From contig NC_056755.1 of NCBI RefSeq assembly GCF_018687715.1, forward strand, positions 37,978,001-38,042,000: DNA of 64,000 nucleotides, in the 5' to 3' direction. The DNA is from Carya illinoinensis (lineage: Eukaryota; Streptophyta; Magnoliopsida; Fagales; Juglandaceae). Below are positions 1 to 11,089 of this stretch, one piece after another. Each line of letters opens with the position of its first letter. The stretch's first letter is position 1. The position numbers were made by a program, and so were the translations under genes. The notes beneath the pieces are model-generated. The model was not told the origin of the DNA. It saw nothing but the letters and a program-made list of their open reading frames with translations, and did no database searches.

Positions 1-83
1 GCACTGACTGTTGAGCTGATGGTGCCGTAATTGGAATCTATGGAAGAACAGAGAGCGCGCGCAAGAGAGAGAATAGGTTGGGT

Positions 84-229
84 CTTGTACAGAGAACCGG
101 GAGGAGAAGGAAAAAGAAGAGACCGAAACTTTTTGAAGAGCTGGATTTCTGAAGAGCTTGTACAGAGAACCGGGAGGAGAAGGAAAAAAAAGAAACCGAA
201 GCTTTCTGAAGAGCTGGATTTCTGAAGAG
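84..229. repeat. 73-bp tandem duplication in copia leader
   Basis: Two adjacent copies, 84-156 and 157-229, both begin cttgtacagagaaccggg and end ctgaagag. They differ by only a few bases. The purine-rich repeat lies in the untranslated leader of the copia element. Confidence 0.85.
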
Positions 230-316
230 CTTCAGGGGTAGCTCGGTGAGAATTTCTGTAAACAAAATTTCTGTAAAACCACAACAATAGAGATAGACCG
301 AAAAAATTTCAAGAAA

Positions 317-328
317 GCTCTGATACCA
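317..328 (-). other. Primer-binding site, initiator Met tRNA type
   Basis: The minus strand reads TGGTATCAGAGC, the standard plant copia primer-binding site complementary to the 3' end of initiator Met tRNA. It abuts the LTR end without a spacer. Confidence 0.85.
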
Positions 329-587
329 TGTCAAAATGGATTTCTTTTATTGATCCTTTCTGAGGATTTTATCCCCTTATATAGAACATCAGTACATGAC
401 TATGTACTGTCTAATTTGAGCGGGAAGAGCCCCTACAATTACGCTTGAAATTTAGGCCGCAGCGCCGTATGTAGCCTCCCCCTATTTAGCAGTTGTGACT
501 AGCCTACATATATATATAAAGTAAACTACTACAATTGTATAGTATTACAGATATTACAAATAAAAGATGGACTGTTATACGTTGACA
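329..587 (-). repeat. Copia 5' LTR (about 259 bp)
   Basis: The block starts tgtcaa and ends ttgaca on the plus strand, so it has the short inverted ends of an LTR, and it touches the primer-binding site. On the minus strand a TATA-like TATATAAGG lies near 372-385. The outer edge is followed by gtaat, a possible half of the target-site duplication whose partner is outside the window. Confidence 0.6.
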
Positions 588-1734
588 GTAATTAGCTGGA
601 CTTGATACCTTTGGATTTTAATTTCCATACTAGAGATCTGATTGAATCTAAAGTGGAGTTTTCTTTTGGAACCAATTTGGATTATCGATTCGTAAGTGTT
701 TTTTAATCAATTTGATCGAACCATATAGATTTAGTTTCATTTTATTCTTTTTTAGTCAAACGTAATTCTTAAAATAAATTATCTACGAGTCGAAAATGGA
801 TGTATGTAGTAAATTTAACTTTCTTTTTGAATTCTTTCAAATGTTCCAGAAACCCCGAAGATTTTTTTTCTTTTTTTTTTCAATAGGGAAATCAACTTCT
901 GATTTGATGCAATCATGAAATTTAAAGCTGAACAAAAAAGGGTACGAATTTCTCAGTAAACTATTGCATGCTATTTTGTGGATTAATTGCTCGTCTATTG
1001 CTTTGATGTAGTTTAGTGACATTATTTAGCTCTCTTTTTCAACCAAATCTTGGTATTCTTATTTTTGTATAGTTGTTCTCTTGAGTGGTTCGTTTTTGCA
1101 TTGCTATTTTTGTGTGGGTAATCTCACGAAGTGAGGAAGTATATGCATTGCTGTGCAGAAAAAGGGACCGAATACATGCATCTTTAATAGTATGAGTCAA
1201 CTTTGGTGTGATTGATACTTATAAAAAAATAACTTTGGTGTGATTGATGTAGCACGAAAACGATATAGAATACATTTTGCCGATACAATTCTCACAACCT
1301 TGGTTTTTGTTAGAACCAAAGGATGCACGTAAGTTTAAACATTTTGGACAAATAAAATATGGTCCAGTTTAATGTCTCGAACGATGAAATCCTGAATAAT
1401 TAGTTTGTGTTTCTGCACACCTTTCTCCCTTTTTGATTTTGTATTCAGTAGACATAAATTCACTTTATTAATTCAAGAACAATTATAATCCTTTCTTCCA
1501 TGAGACCCTAAAAGGATAAGTAAACTACATAGTTAAGTATTTGGATGATATGCACATGTTCTACAAGCATGCGGAGCTCTCTCTCTCTGTTGAAGTTGTA
1601 TTCAGAAGGAACTCCAATTAGTTGTAATAGACTCTAGAGATGCTTTTTTCAATTCATGTACTACTTTGCAAGACAATTGTGTTTTATTTATTTATTTATT
1701 TATTTATTGCATTATGGGCGTAAACCTCATCATC

Positions 1735-2128
1735 TTATCTCTCATCTAATCTCAGCTCTCATCTCATCTCATAAACCTCTCATCTCACATCATTGCATCT
1801 CTCATCTCACATCGTATCTCTCATCTCGCATTGCATCGCATCTCCCGCATTGCATCTGTCATCTCACATTGCATCTCTCATCTCATATCACATCACATCT
1901 CACTTCTCATCTCATCTCATCGCATCTCTCATCTCGCATCGCATCTCATCTTCATCTCGCATCGCATCGCATTGCATCTCATCTCATCATCTCTTATGTC
2001 TCATATCTCATCCCATCTCTAATTTCATCTCATCCGTCTCATATCATATCATATCATATCTCATCTCATCATAGCATCTCATATCTTATCTTTTATCTCA
2101 TCTCATATCATATCTCATGTCATATAAG
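1735..2128. repeat. Degenerate CATCT pentamer array 1
   Basis: About 390 bp built almost only from CATCT, CATCA, CATAT and GCATCG words. All three frames stay open and would encode Ser/His/Ile-Leu rich repeats; these are by-products of the repeat, not genes. Confidence 0.9.
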
Positions 2129-3109
2129 GTTAACAGTTATCAAAGCTGGCAAGTAAATGGTGTACAAAAAAATATCGATGGTTTGTTGTAAATGGAAGTT
2201 TGACAGGAAAAGAGTTATGCGTCTTGAGCTTAGATGGTCGAATTCCGTTTGAAGCTTCTTACTGGTGGATCTTGTGCTATTTTTGTGTTCCATTGTGATT
2301 TGGGAAGTGACGGCAAAATATTGAATGTGCATTTTTGGTTTGTAATCAAAACAAATTTGGCTGACAATTTCATTGAATAAATAGTGAATTAATTTGGTTT
2401 TTGATGGTATGGATTTTCTGAAGTGCAGAAGCCTTGGTTTCAGAGGTTGTGAGTATATTAAATTGTTATCAGAAGTCTTATGGTTGATTACTGTTGGAGA
2501 AGTAAGAAGTTCGTTGCCATTAATATATTATCGATATTTAGGCCATAGTTTTAGGGTCTGTGCTAATGGAAACAGAGTCATGGGATGCTATGATTTTATC
2601 ACAAGTCTTAGAAAATTATATGAGGTGCATCATTCGTCACTTGATGCAGAATGAGATCAGGAATGTTTGAATCTTCTTCACTTGACAAAGCTTTGGTTTG
2701 TTTTTTGATTCTTTTTCTTTTTGGCTGGGTCGTTGGTTTTTAAATCTTTGAAAGATCTAATATATGAATATCTCCCTCCTTCAATGACTATGCTTTGGTT
2801 TCTCTTTGCTTCATTTTCTAACACTGGGTGGTGGTCGTTTTAAATCTTTCTTAATATGAAGTTGTTAAGAAGTTACCAGGATATGAAGCGTTTTTAGGGT
2901 TGAGGCATGATTCATTTTAATTTCTCTAATATTTGAGTACTTAGCTTTTGGTGGATTTAACAAAAGAATTCGCATATGTTAATTTCTACTATCTCAAAAG
3001 TACACATTCCAGTCTTTAAACATTGATGCTTCTATCTAGAAAGAATATTTTCCTCAATTTCTCTTCTTTTCATTCCGTGGATATATATGAGCCCTGAATA
3101 CTTTATAGA
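2129..3109. other. Non-coding stretch specific to copy A
   Basis: No recognisable gene. A short open frame at 2394-2654 (+, 86 codons) resembles nothing I know and has no supporting start or splice context. The stretch is AT-rich, and it is absent between the matching blocks of copy B. Confidence 0.5.
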
Positions 3110-3270
3110 AGGGTTTGTGCCATGTGGTGGAAAGGTTGATCGGGTAGACTTTAGCATATACAGGTTGAAAAGCAAAGTCTAAGGTAGGGTTATCATATTA
3201 TTTTTTGGTGTTTTGACGTTATTTTTATATTCCTTGCATAATTACATTAATAATCGATTGAAAAGATTTT

Positions 3271-3795
3271 AAGTTGTGCACTCTTTGAGAACTCTCAATG
3301 GAAAGAAACAACAAGAGATGGCCACAGGAGTTGTTGTTCCCCTGAAACAGCAAGAGGTACTTCAGATTCCTTTTCTGCATCTCAATTCATCTATGTTTGT
3401 TTACTTTTTGATATGTTAGGTTTATGTGAAATTTACATTGGCTTTGATTTCTTTCGCATCAATGGATTGAATTTGCAATCGACTTTTATTTTATGATATG
3501 ATTTAGTTTTTTATCTATTAGCTAAAGAACTCTTAAGAAATTCTATCTCACAGGTGAGATAGCTTGTGAGAAAAGGTTTCCATTCCTTATATGCATGCGC
3601 AATTACATGATAGATGAAGCCTATAGCAAGGCTCCGTACAACAAGCTAAACTTACGTATAAAACAGAGTATACACAGCTGGACTTCCAAACAAAGTTTTC
3701 CTTTGCTTGCAATTGTCCCGGTGCATTGATTGCGGAGTGATATGGTCCGTTTTGCTATTGCTAGAGTCACAATATCCAATGGTGAGATAACGCTG
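3271..3795. other. Intervening sequence between duplicate copies
   Basis: No gene, RNA or clear repeat is visible between the end of copy A and the start of copy B. Confidence 0.5.
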
Positions 3796-4742
3796 TCATT
3801 AGCTGGACTTGAGACATTTGGATTTTAATTTCATTGAATTTAAAGCGGAGTTTTCTTTTAATCAATTTTCTAGAGAATCATATAGATTTTAGTTTCATTT
3901 TATTCTTTTTTAGTCAAACGTAATTCCAAAAACATATCTACGAGTACAAGTCGAAAATGGATGTATGTACTAAAAAATTTAACTTTCTTTTTGAATTCTT
4001 TCGAATGTTTCCACAAACCCCGAAGGAGTTTTTTAAAGGGAAATCAACTTCTGAGTGTTGGGACTTTCATTTGCTGCAGTCATGAAATTTAAAGCTGAAC
4101 AAAAAAGGGTACGAATTTCTCAGTAAATTATTGCATGCTATTTTGTGGATTAATTGCTCGTCTATATTGCTTTTAAGTAGTTTAGTAATAACATTATTTA
4201 GCTCTCTTTTTCAACCAAATCTTGGTATTCTTATTTTTGTGTAGTTGTGTTCTCTTGAGTGGTTCGTTTTTGCATTGCTATTTTTGTGTGGATAATCTCA
4301 CGAAGTGAGGAAGTATTATGCATTGCTGTGCAGAAAAAGGGACCGAATGCATGCATCTTTAGTAGTATGGGTCAACTTTGGTGTGATTGATACTCATAAA
4401 AAAATAACTTTAGTGTGATTGATGTAGCACGAAAACGATATAATGTACATTTTGTCGATACAATTCTTTCACAACCTTGGTTTTTGTTAGAACCAAAGGA
4501 TGCACGTAAGTTTAAACATTTTCGACAAATAAAATATGGTCCAGTTTAATGTCTCGACCGATGAAATCCTGAATATTAGTTTGTGTTTCTGCACACCTTT
4601 CTCCCTTTTTGATTTTGTATTCAGTAGACATAAATTCACTTTATTAATTCAAGAACAATTATAATCCTTTCTTCCATGATAAGTAAACTACATAAGTTTA
4701 AGTATTTGGATGATGATATGTACATGTTCTACAAGCATGCGG

Positions 4743-4744
<2 letters not shown>

Positions 4745-4824
<80 letters not shown>
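4745..4824. repeat. (CT)n microsatellite, about 80 bp
   Basis: Uninterrupted CT dinucleotides between the shared words gcatgcggag and tattgaagg. The orthologous spot in copy A (about 1576-1588) has only a short run, so the expansion followed the duplication. Confidence 0.95.
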
Positions 4825-4826
<2 letters not shown>

Positions 4827-4939
4827 TGAAGGTGTATTCAGGAGGAATTCCAATTAGTTGTAATAGACTCTAGAGGCACTTTTTTCAATACATGTACTAC
4901 TTTGCAAGACAACTGTGTTTTTTTTTTGGCATTACGGGC

Positions 4940-5512
4940 ATAAACCTCATCATCTTATCTCTCATCTAATCTCATCTCTTATCTCATTTCATCTCATCTC
5001 TCATCTTGCATCGCATGTCTCATCTCGCATCACATTGCATCTCGCATTGCATCTCTCATCTCGCATTGCATCTCACATCTCTAATCCTACATTGCATCTA
5101 TCGGCATTGCAACGCATCTCGCATCTCTCATCTCGCATCACATCTCTCATCTCATCTCATCTCATCTCATCTCATTTCATCTCATCGCATCGCATCTCTC
5201 ATATCGTATCGCATCTTTCATCTTGCGTCACATCTCAATCCTACATTGCATCAGTCAGTATTGCAATGCATCTTGCATCTCTCATCTCGCATCGCATCTC
5301 ACATCTCTAATCCTACATTGCATCTATCGACATTGCAATGCATCTCTCATCTCGCATCACATCTCTCATCTCATCTCATCTCATCTCATCACATCGCATC
5401 TCTCATATCGTATCGCATCTCTCATCTTGCATCATATCTCACATCGCATCACATCACATCTTCATCTCGCATCGCATCTCGTCTCATCTATCCCATCTCT
5501 AATCTCATCTCA
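4940..5512. repeat. Degenerate CATCT array 2 with higher-order units
   Basis: About 570 bp of CATCT-type pentamers. A longer unit containing aatcctacattgcatc followed by attgcaa recurs near 5083, 5236 and 5307, so there is a higher-order structure on top of the pentamer. Open frames across it are artefacts. Confidence 0.9.
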
Positions 5513-5920
5513 TCTAGAAGGGTTTGTGTCTTGTGGTGGAAAGGTTGATCATGTAGACTAGGGTTTTTGATGTTTTTGCACATTGTTTTTATATTCCTTG
5601 CATAATTACATTAATAATCTCTTGGAAAGATTTTAAGTTGTGTACTCATTGAGAAATTTGAAGTTGTGCATATGGAAACTTCTTAAAATAGGCATTTCAT
5701 AATGATTATGTATGGGTTCGTTGGTTAAGTGGATACTTGGTAGCAATGGGTCCACGGCTGATTCTAGTTATCTTCGATGTGCATCTATGACAGTTTCTTG
5801 CAAATATGTATAGTATGTTGGCTGGAAAATGTTCTATTTGAATGATAAAGTCCTTTAGATTAAGTTTCAACTGTTCTGGTAGATGCTAAGTTTCAAGATG
5901 ATTGTACCTATTAGTCAATT

Positions 5921-6010
5921 GAGTAATGTTACATATAATTGTAGAGTGTACAAGCGTCGCATAATAATTTTGAAAATTAATTTTTTTTAATGTGAGTCTC
6001 GTATTTACTC
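5921..6010 (+). mobile_element. Truncated Mutator-type MITE (same family as 32236 and 43309)
   Basis: Begins gagtaatgttacatataatt and continues acaagcgtcgcat, ttttgaaaattaa, atgtgagtctcgtatttactcat. This matches the left half of the elements at 32236-32407 and 43309-43481. The right arm is missing and no target duplication is visible. Confidence 0.6.
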
Positions 6011-6132
6011 ATATCTCATATATTATTCCTACAAACTCACGAAGAATAAGGGATTCATTCATATAATGGTGGTAATTACACATCCAAAGTGGGAGTTGTA
6101 GTTGTTGCCCCATCAAGACCTAATCTTGATCG

Positions 6133-6700
6133 ACCCTGGCATGGTGCCGCCATAGGGGCCGCATGATGCATTTTCCTTCTAGGAGGCAACCATATTCTCA
6201 GGAAAGACACTTTGACCGACATGCCATAGGAAGGCACTTTGATGGCCCTGATCTCTATGATGAGAAAGGACATGGAATGAAGCGGCCATTTTATATGATA
6301 GTGAGTTTTTCTTTTTGGCTTCATTTTTTAATGTATAAATTGCTTGTTTTTCATAATCTTTAGTGAGTCATAATATTTCTGACCGTAGTAATAATGCCTT
6401 TTGGAGATTACATGGAGCCTAGAAGGTTTCGCTCATGTTTGGATTACACTGATCCATCAGCTTTTCATAGAAGCGGCTTTCATGGTATGAATTTTATGTT
6501 TAATATTAATTTTATTTTTCTTAGAATGCTTACTATATATCATATTGATCATTAAAATGGCTGTATGTTTTAGTTAATTATGGAGTCAGCAACAGTATTT
6601 ACCTTCATGATTATTATGGCCTTGATATGACGAATCCCTATCAGCTTATCTTACTTCACTTGCTATATTGAGATAATGTTATTTTACTACAATTTCTTGT
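6133..6700 (+). pseudogene. Exon-like fragments of an unrecognised gene
   Basis: Three short open stretches with plausible splice edges lie in order on the plus strand. The first (6163 to about 6300) reads SRRQPYSQERHFDRH and then KGHGMKRPFYM, followed by a gtgag donor. The second (about 6410-6484) reads EPRRFRS..LDYTDPSAFHR before gtatga. The third (about 6575-6650) reads YLHDYYGLDMTNPYQ. All are rich in Asp, Tyr, His and Gly, and gt..ag edges remain, so a genomic fragment rather than a processed copy is likely. Sequence upstream in the same frame contains stops. I do not recognise the family; it could be a captured gene fragment. Confidence 0.3.
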
Positions 6701-6819
6701 CGTAATCTAGTGGAGGTTCATATTCAACTTTCCATGGGCGGTGGCTATTACTATTAGATTCTCGGACAGGTGGTAATACATGCTCTACTTTTCCAAATTT
6801 TAATTTGTGGCTATGAATT

Positions 6820-7131
6820 CTCATCTCTCTCATCTCTCATATCTCTCATGTCATATCTCATATCATACCATATCATATTTCATCTCATCTCTCATCTCAT
6901 CTCATCACAACATCTCATATCTCATCTTTCATCTCATCTCATATCATATCTCATCTCATCTCTCATCCCATCTAATATCTCATATTTCATCTCATCTCAT
7001 ATCATCTCTCATCTAATCTCATCTTTCATCTCATATATCATCTCTCATCTCTCATGTCATATCTCATCTCATTTCATCTCATATATTATCTCTCATCTCA
7101 TATTCTTATCTCATCCCATCTCATCTCTTAA
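6820..7131. repeat. Degenerate CATCT/CATAT array 3
   Basis: About 310 bp of CATCT and CATAT pentamers like arrays 1 and 2, but without the GCATCG variants common in those. It ends just before the gypsy-like sequence. Confidence 0.9.
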
Positions 7132-7447
7132 GGGTTCATAATTGGGTTTAGGTGGAAGGGATAAGTCAGATTAGCAAAGCAACTATGTAGGAGGCAGTCC
7201 CGAGAGAGAAGCACCAATAGGGGCGATAGGCCTTGGGCAGATAGCCCCATGGCAAAGGGGAGTCGAGCAAAGGCTTCCCGCGTGGTCCAAGAACGGGTTT
7301 GCCAGCGGTGGCGAAGGGTTTGGGAAAAAGGCACACACTAAGGAGGCCCGATACTAAGAAGTGTACTCAGCCGCGTACCACCCGCCTAAGTATAAAAGGA
7401 GCGAGCCTGCCTGCCCCTATAATCTCCTTCAGATAAGGCGATGAGGA

Positions 7448-7645
7448 ATGAGCCTTTACCCGCACAACGATGCCTTGGTGATAATCATGCTAGTCGCCAA
7501 CTTCACTATAAGGAGGATCCTTATCGATAATCGCAGCTCAATGGACATCCTACTTTGGGAAGCATTCACTCGCATTGGAATAGATACTACCTTACTCCAA
7601 CTAGCTCCAATGCCGCTCAAGGGCTTCTATGGGGAGACAATTTGA
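7448..7645 (+). pseudogene. Gypsy aspartic protease remnant
   Basis: The 65-codon frame reads PHNDALVIIMLVANFTIRRI, then ILIDNRSSMDILLWEAF, then PMPLKGFYGETI. This is the layout of plant gypsy retropepsins: a PHDDALV-like lead-in, the L-V-D-[NT]-G-S-S active site, then a PLxGFxG motif. The catalytic triad position reads DNRS instead of D[TN]GS, so the enzyme would be inactive. The frame stops soon after, and no continuous pol follows. Confidence 0.6.
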
Positions 7646-8275
7646 CCAATCGAGACCATCACTCTCTCTCCGTATTGGCGGGCAACACTCCCTACACGGC
7701 CTCTGTCATGGTGGACTTCTTGGTTGTGTGAAGGCCCCATAATCTTGCAACACCATAATTGGCTGATCGACCCTCAAGAGCCTAAAAGCAATCACCTCTA
7801 CCTACCATCCGAAGATGAAGTTCCCGACCTCTCAAGGAGTGGGAGAAATTTGGGTAGAACAAGTCTTGATGCGGGAAAGCTACATGTAGGAGCTAAAACC
7901 AAGAGCTAGCAGGGTACACATGGTGCGCTCCCTAGCCCATTAAGAAGGTAAAGCTTCAGAGGAGGAGGTGACAATTGAGGAGGGTTAGGTATATGCCTTA
8001 CATGAAGCCATGGCTAACCTTCATCAAATAACTCAACCTGCAAGGTTGGAGGAGGAGTGGAGTGTGCGTATAGAAAAAAGAGGAGAAGAAGTAGGGAGCA
8101 AGCTGATCTCCCCAGGAGGCTTGCAAATTTGTATTTCTAATTCTTGTAAAAACTTTATTAATGAGAAACATGAATTTTTTTTGAAATAGAATGTATAAAA
8201 TCGATATCTCCAGCAATGCATGTCTCCATCAAACCAATATATCAAATCAACGGAATCTGCAAAGATGATGGGTGT

Positions 8276-10284
8276 AATGTTTAAGATTGCTTGATCCCTC
8301 CCACGGTGAAGTGTGGGCTACTCCTCAGGTACTTGATGACTTACTTCCCTCGTAAGTATCAATAGGCAGGAGTGGGTCCAGTCCCAAATTTCCATATACT
8401 TACCCCCTCGTGGGGCTTCAAAGGGCGAGATGGGCCAAAGGCCATTTCGTTCCTCCCGTAGATTCAGTCCTACAACCACCTAATAACTTACCTCGACCTC
8501 TGCTGCAATGAAGAATGGGATCAATGCCAACCCAACCCTCACCAACCTTCCTCGCGATACCAACAAACAGGAGTGGGTACAATCACAAACTGCCCGAACA
8601 ACCTACCTCTTATGAGGGCCAGTAGGCAGAATCGACCCCTGGCTCGGTTTGACCTCTTGACTATTTGAACAACTTATCTCGTCCCCATCATGGCGAAGTG
8701 CAGACATGGCCTAAGGCATCCTTATCCCACCCTCGGTGCAGTGCAGGTTAGTCCTTTGACTACCAGACATGATTCTGGAAAAGAATATTTTCCTTCAACG
8801 AAGTGCAAGTGGACTTCGCTGCTCTTCAGCCAAACAAATCAGGTTTGCAAAGTCCCAAAGGTTATCTAAACTGACCAAGCTGACTCTCATAGGTTGAGCC
8901 CGCAACTCCTGCCGACCTTCTCATCAGGCACTAGCAGGTCAATCTGGCATTTATTGAAGAATCAGGGCGAGTCCAGTCTTAATGTGCTGCTTGACCCCTC
9001 CTTGCCTGCAAGGGTCAACAAGACAAGTTCAACTTGAATGCGTTGCTCGGCCTCCGCTGAAGAATCAGGGCGTGTCCAGCCTTAAGGTGCTGCTTGACCC
9101 CAGGGTTAATGAGGTGAGTTTAGCCGCCTCCACTGAAGAATCGAGGCGAGTTCAACTTTAATGAGCTGCTTGAACATCCCTTGCCAAGTGCATGGGTTAA
9201 CTAGGTGGGTCTAACTAGGTGGGTCTAATCTCTCGACCACCCAACCTTCTCCAAAGAATCAGGCGAGTCCAGCCTTAACGTGCTGCTCGACCCCCCCTTG
9301 CCAAGCACAAGGGTCAACAAGGCAGGTCTGATCTCTCGACTGCCTAGCCTCTTCCAAAGACATGGGGTGAGTCCCGCCTTAATGAGCTGCTCGACCCCCC
9401 TTGCCAAGCACAAGGGGTCAACAAGACGAGCCCAATCTCTTGACTGCCGGGCCTCCTACAAAGAATCAGAGTGAGTCCAGCCTTAATGTGCTACTCGACC
9501 CCCCTTGCCAAGTGCAAAGGTCAACAAGGTGGATCTGGTCTCTCAACTGCCCGGCCAACTCAAAAGATACAGGGCAAGTCGAGCTTTAATGAGCTACTTG
9601 ACCCCCACTTGCCAAGCACAAAGGTCAACGAGGCAAGTTCAGCCTAAAAGCACTGCTCGACCGAGGAATCAGGGCGAGTCCAGCCTTAATGTGCTGCTCA
9701 ACCCCCATTGCTAAGGGCAAAGTTCAACTAAGTCCACCCTGCCACAAAGGAGGAAGGAGCACACCACCCCACCAGAATTAAATCCTAGATAACCTTGAGC
9801 CCTTGATCCTTTAACGGAAGGAGAAGGAAAAGCCTGATGGCACGCATCCATTGGTAGAACAAGGCAGAGAGCCATGCCGCATTAAATACACCCCTTAGAG
9901 AGCCACGCTGCATAAAATGCGCCCCCAAGAAAGCCATGATGTATTAAATGCACCATTCAAAGAGCTACACCGCAGTAAAGAAGCATGGTAGAAGGAACTA
10001 CAGAGGGGACACCTCCCCCTGACATAGAGCATGAGCAATTGATCCCAAGGATCAAGTATAAAAGGCAACTCCCCAGGTATCAGGAACCCTCTCTAGACTC
10101 TCTAGACTCTCTGAACTTTTTACTTACTTACACTCTGCTCTACAATGATACTGACTTTGGCATCGAAGACTCCCTTGCTGCCACCACGGCTCCTGTCTCG
10201 CGGTATTTTTTTTGTGGTCCGTTGGCCCAAGACAGAAGACCCAAGTTGCTTAGAGCCTGTCCCAAAAGCAAGTGAAACACGACA
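8276..10284 (+). repeat. Gypsy LTR (approximate limits)
   Basis: The right part has promoter features of a plant gypsy LTR: gtataaaagg at about 10050, then a pyrimidine-rich leader, the phrase actttggcatcgaaga near 10151, and a terminal gaaacacgaca. The left limit is a guess, placed after the AT-rich 3' tail around 8150-8270. No partner LTR was found on the left, so this may be the 3' LTR of a truncated element. Confidence 0.45.
8955..9735 (+). repeat. About eight tandem ~103-bp units inside the gypsy LTR
   Basis: Each unit starts near agaatcagggcgagtccag, continues ccttaatgtgctgctcgaccc, ccttgccaagcacaagggtcaac and ends near ctgcccggcctcctccaa. Unit starts are near 8955, 9060, 9139, 9258, 9358, 9461, 9564 and 9663. 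Spacing is about 103 bp for the best-preserved copies, with some shortened or extended. Confidence 0.85.
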
Positions 10285-10650
10285 TTAATAATCATCATCT
10301 TATCATCTTTTCATATCATTATGATCTCATTGCATCCTCATCTTCATAACCATCACTATCCATCTTATTACATCATTATTCTTACTTATCATTATCTCAT
10401 CATCTTTCCATCTTATCATTATTTCATATCATTATGATCTCATCGAATCCTCATCATCATAACCATCAGGATCCACATCTCGTTACATCATTTTTCATAA
10501 TCATTATCATCTCATCATCATCACATCATCTTTTCATATTATTATTATTGAGACCATCATGCCTTTATAAGTTAAGTTGAGTGTTTAGAAAAAATCATAG
10601 TATATAAGATTAAAATGAAGCTGGCTTAATGCACAAATGAATTTTTCCCG
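10285..10650 (+). repeat. CATC-rich repeat, copy 1
   Basis: Words such as catcctcatcttcataaccatca and a 3' tail with agtgtttagaaaaaat, agtatataagattaaaatga and aatgcacaaatga recur at 18040-18490. The shared unique tail shows these are copies of one element, not only independent simple repeats. Confidence 0.75.
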
Positions 10651-10869
10651 AAGTTTAACAATGATATTTGCACATTTTTTCATTTTTATTTTTTATATTG
10701 TTGGTGTTCATGATATTTATTGTTGTTATTGTATATTAATGTTTTTGTTAGTTTATTCCTAATGTTTGCAAAAGATTGTGTGATGAAAATTTGTTAATAG
10801 GTGAAGTTATCTTTAAGTTGTTATAGAATTATAGGTTTAATATATTATTTATTACTTTTATCTAATATT
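10651..10869. other. AT-rich non-coding stretch
   Basis: No feature seen between the CATC-rich repeat and the LINE 3' end. Confidence 0.5.
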
Positions 10870-11089
10870 TCTTTTAAGAAGAAGACGGGGCCCCAATTTT
10901 ATTAATAGCCCTCACTTATGGCGGAGGAATACCATGGTAACAATCAGGACACGTGAGATTTACACATATTCAATAAAAACATCCCATGCATCAGAAAACA
11001 CAACCTATAAACCAAAACAAATACTAAACACAAAAAAATCATTAATCAAAGGAAAACAACCCAATACAATAATCTATAGAAAATCGAAA

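Larger units (their letters stand above)
1..328 (-). mobile_element. Ty1/copia element, 5' leader only (runs off the window)
   Basis: This is the start of a copia-type LTR retrotransposon lying on the minus strand, with its body to the left of the window. The support is the primer-binding site at 317-328 directly inside an LTR-like block with inverted ends (329-587). The leader itself shows no gag reading frame that I recognise. It contains a 73-bp direct tandem repeat. Confidence 0.6.
591..3270 (+). repeat. Large direct repeat, copy A
   Basis: Sequence from attagctggacttg at 591 through the CATCT array near 1735 recurs at 3796-4945. The block at 3110-3270 (agaagggtttgtgcc, then ttccttgcataattacatt) recurs at 5516-5650. 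Copy A contains about 1 kb (roughly 2130-3100) that copy B lacks. The copies differ by many substitutions and small indels, so the duplication is not recent. I find no gene in it. Confidence 0.8.
3796..5650 (+). repeat. Large direct repeat, copy B
   Basis: Second copy of the 591-3270 block, aligned from cattagctggacttg through a CATCT array to the ttccttgcataattacatt block at 5590-5615. It carries a long (CT)n run where copy A has only a few CT units. Confidence 0.8.
7132..10284 (+). mobile_element. Degenerate Ty3/gypsy retrotransposon
   Basis: A protease-like reading frame (7448-7645) is followed by a broken remainder, then by a long LTR-like region with a TATA box and internal tandem repeats ending near 10284. 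Reverse transcriptase, RNase H and integrase are absent, so most of pol has been deleted. Base composition is more GC-rich than the surrounding plant DNA. The left end is not clear. Confidence 0.6.

Noticed and set aside
1656..2156. Long open frames encoding Ser/His/Ile-rich repeats over CATCT arrays (also 4915-5561 and 6770-7141)
   Set aside because: Pentamer repeats rarely create stops, so all frames stay open; no conserved domain or gene structure.
5715..5760. tRNA-like word (gggttcgttggttaagtgg)
   Set aside because: No acceptor stem, anticodon arm or T-loop could be folded around it.
9225..9714. Overlapping frames in the 103-bp array
   Set aside because: Translated repeat units in both strands; periodic artefacts of the LTR array.
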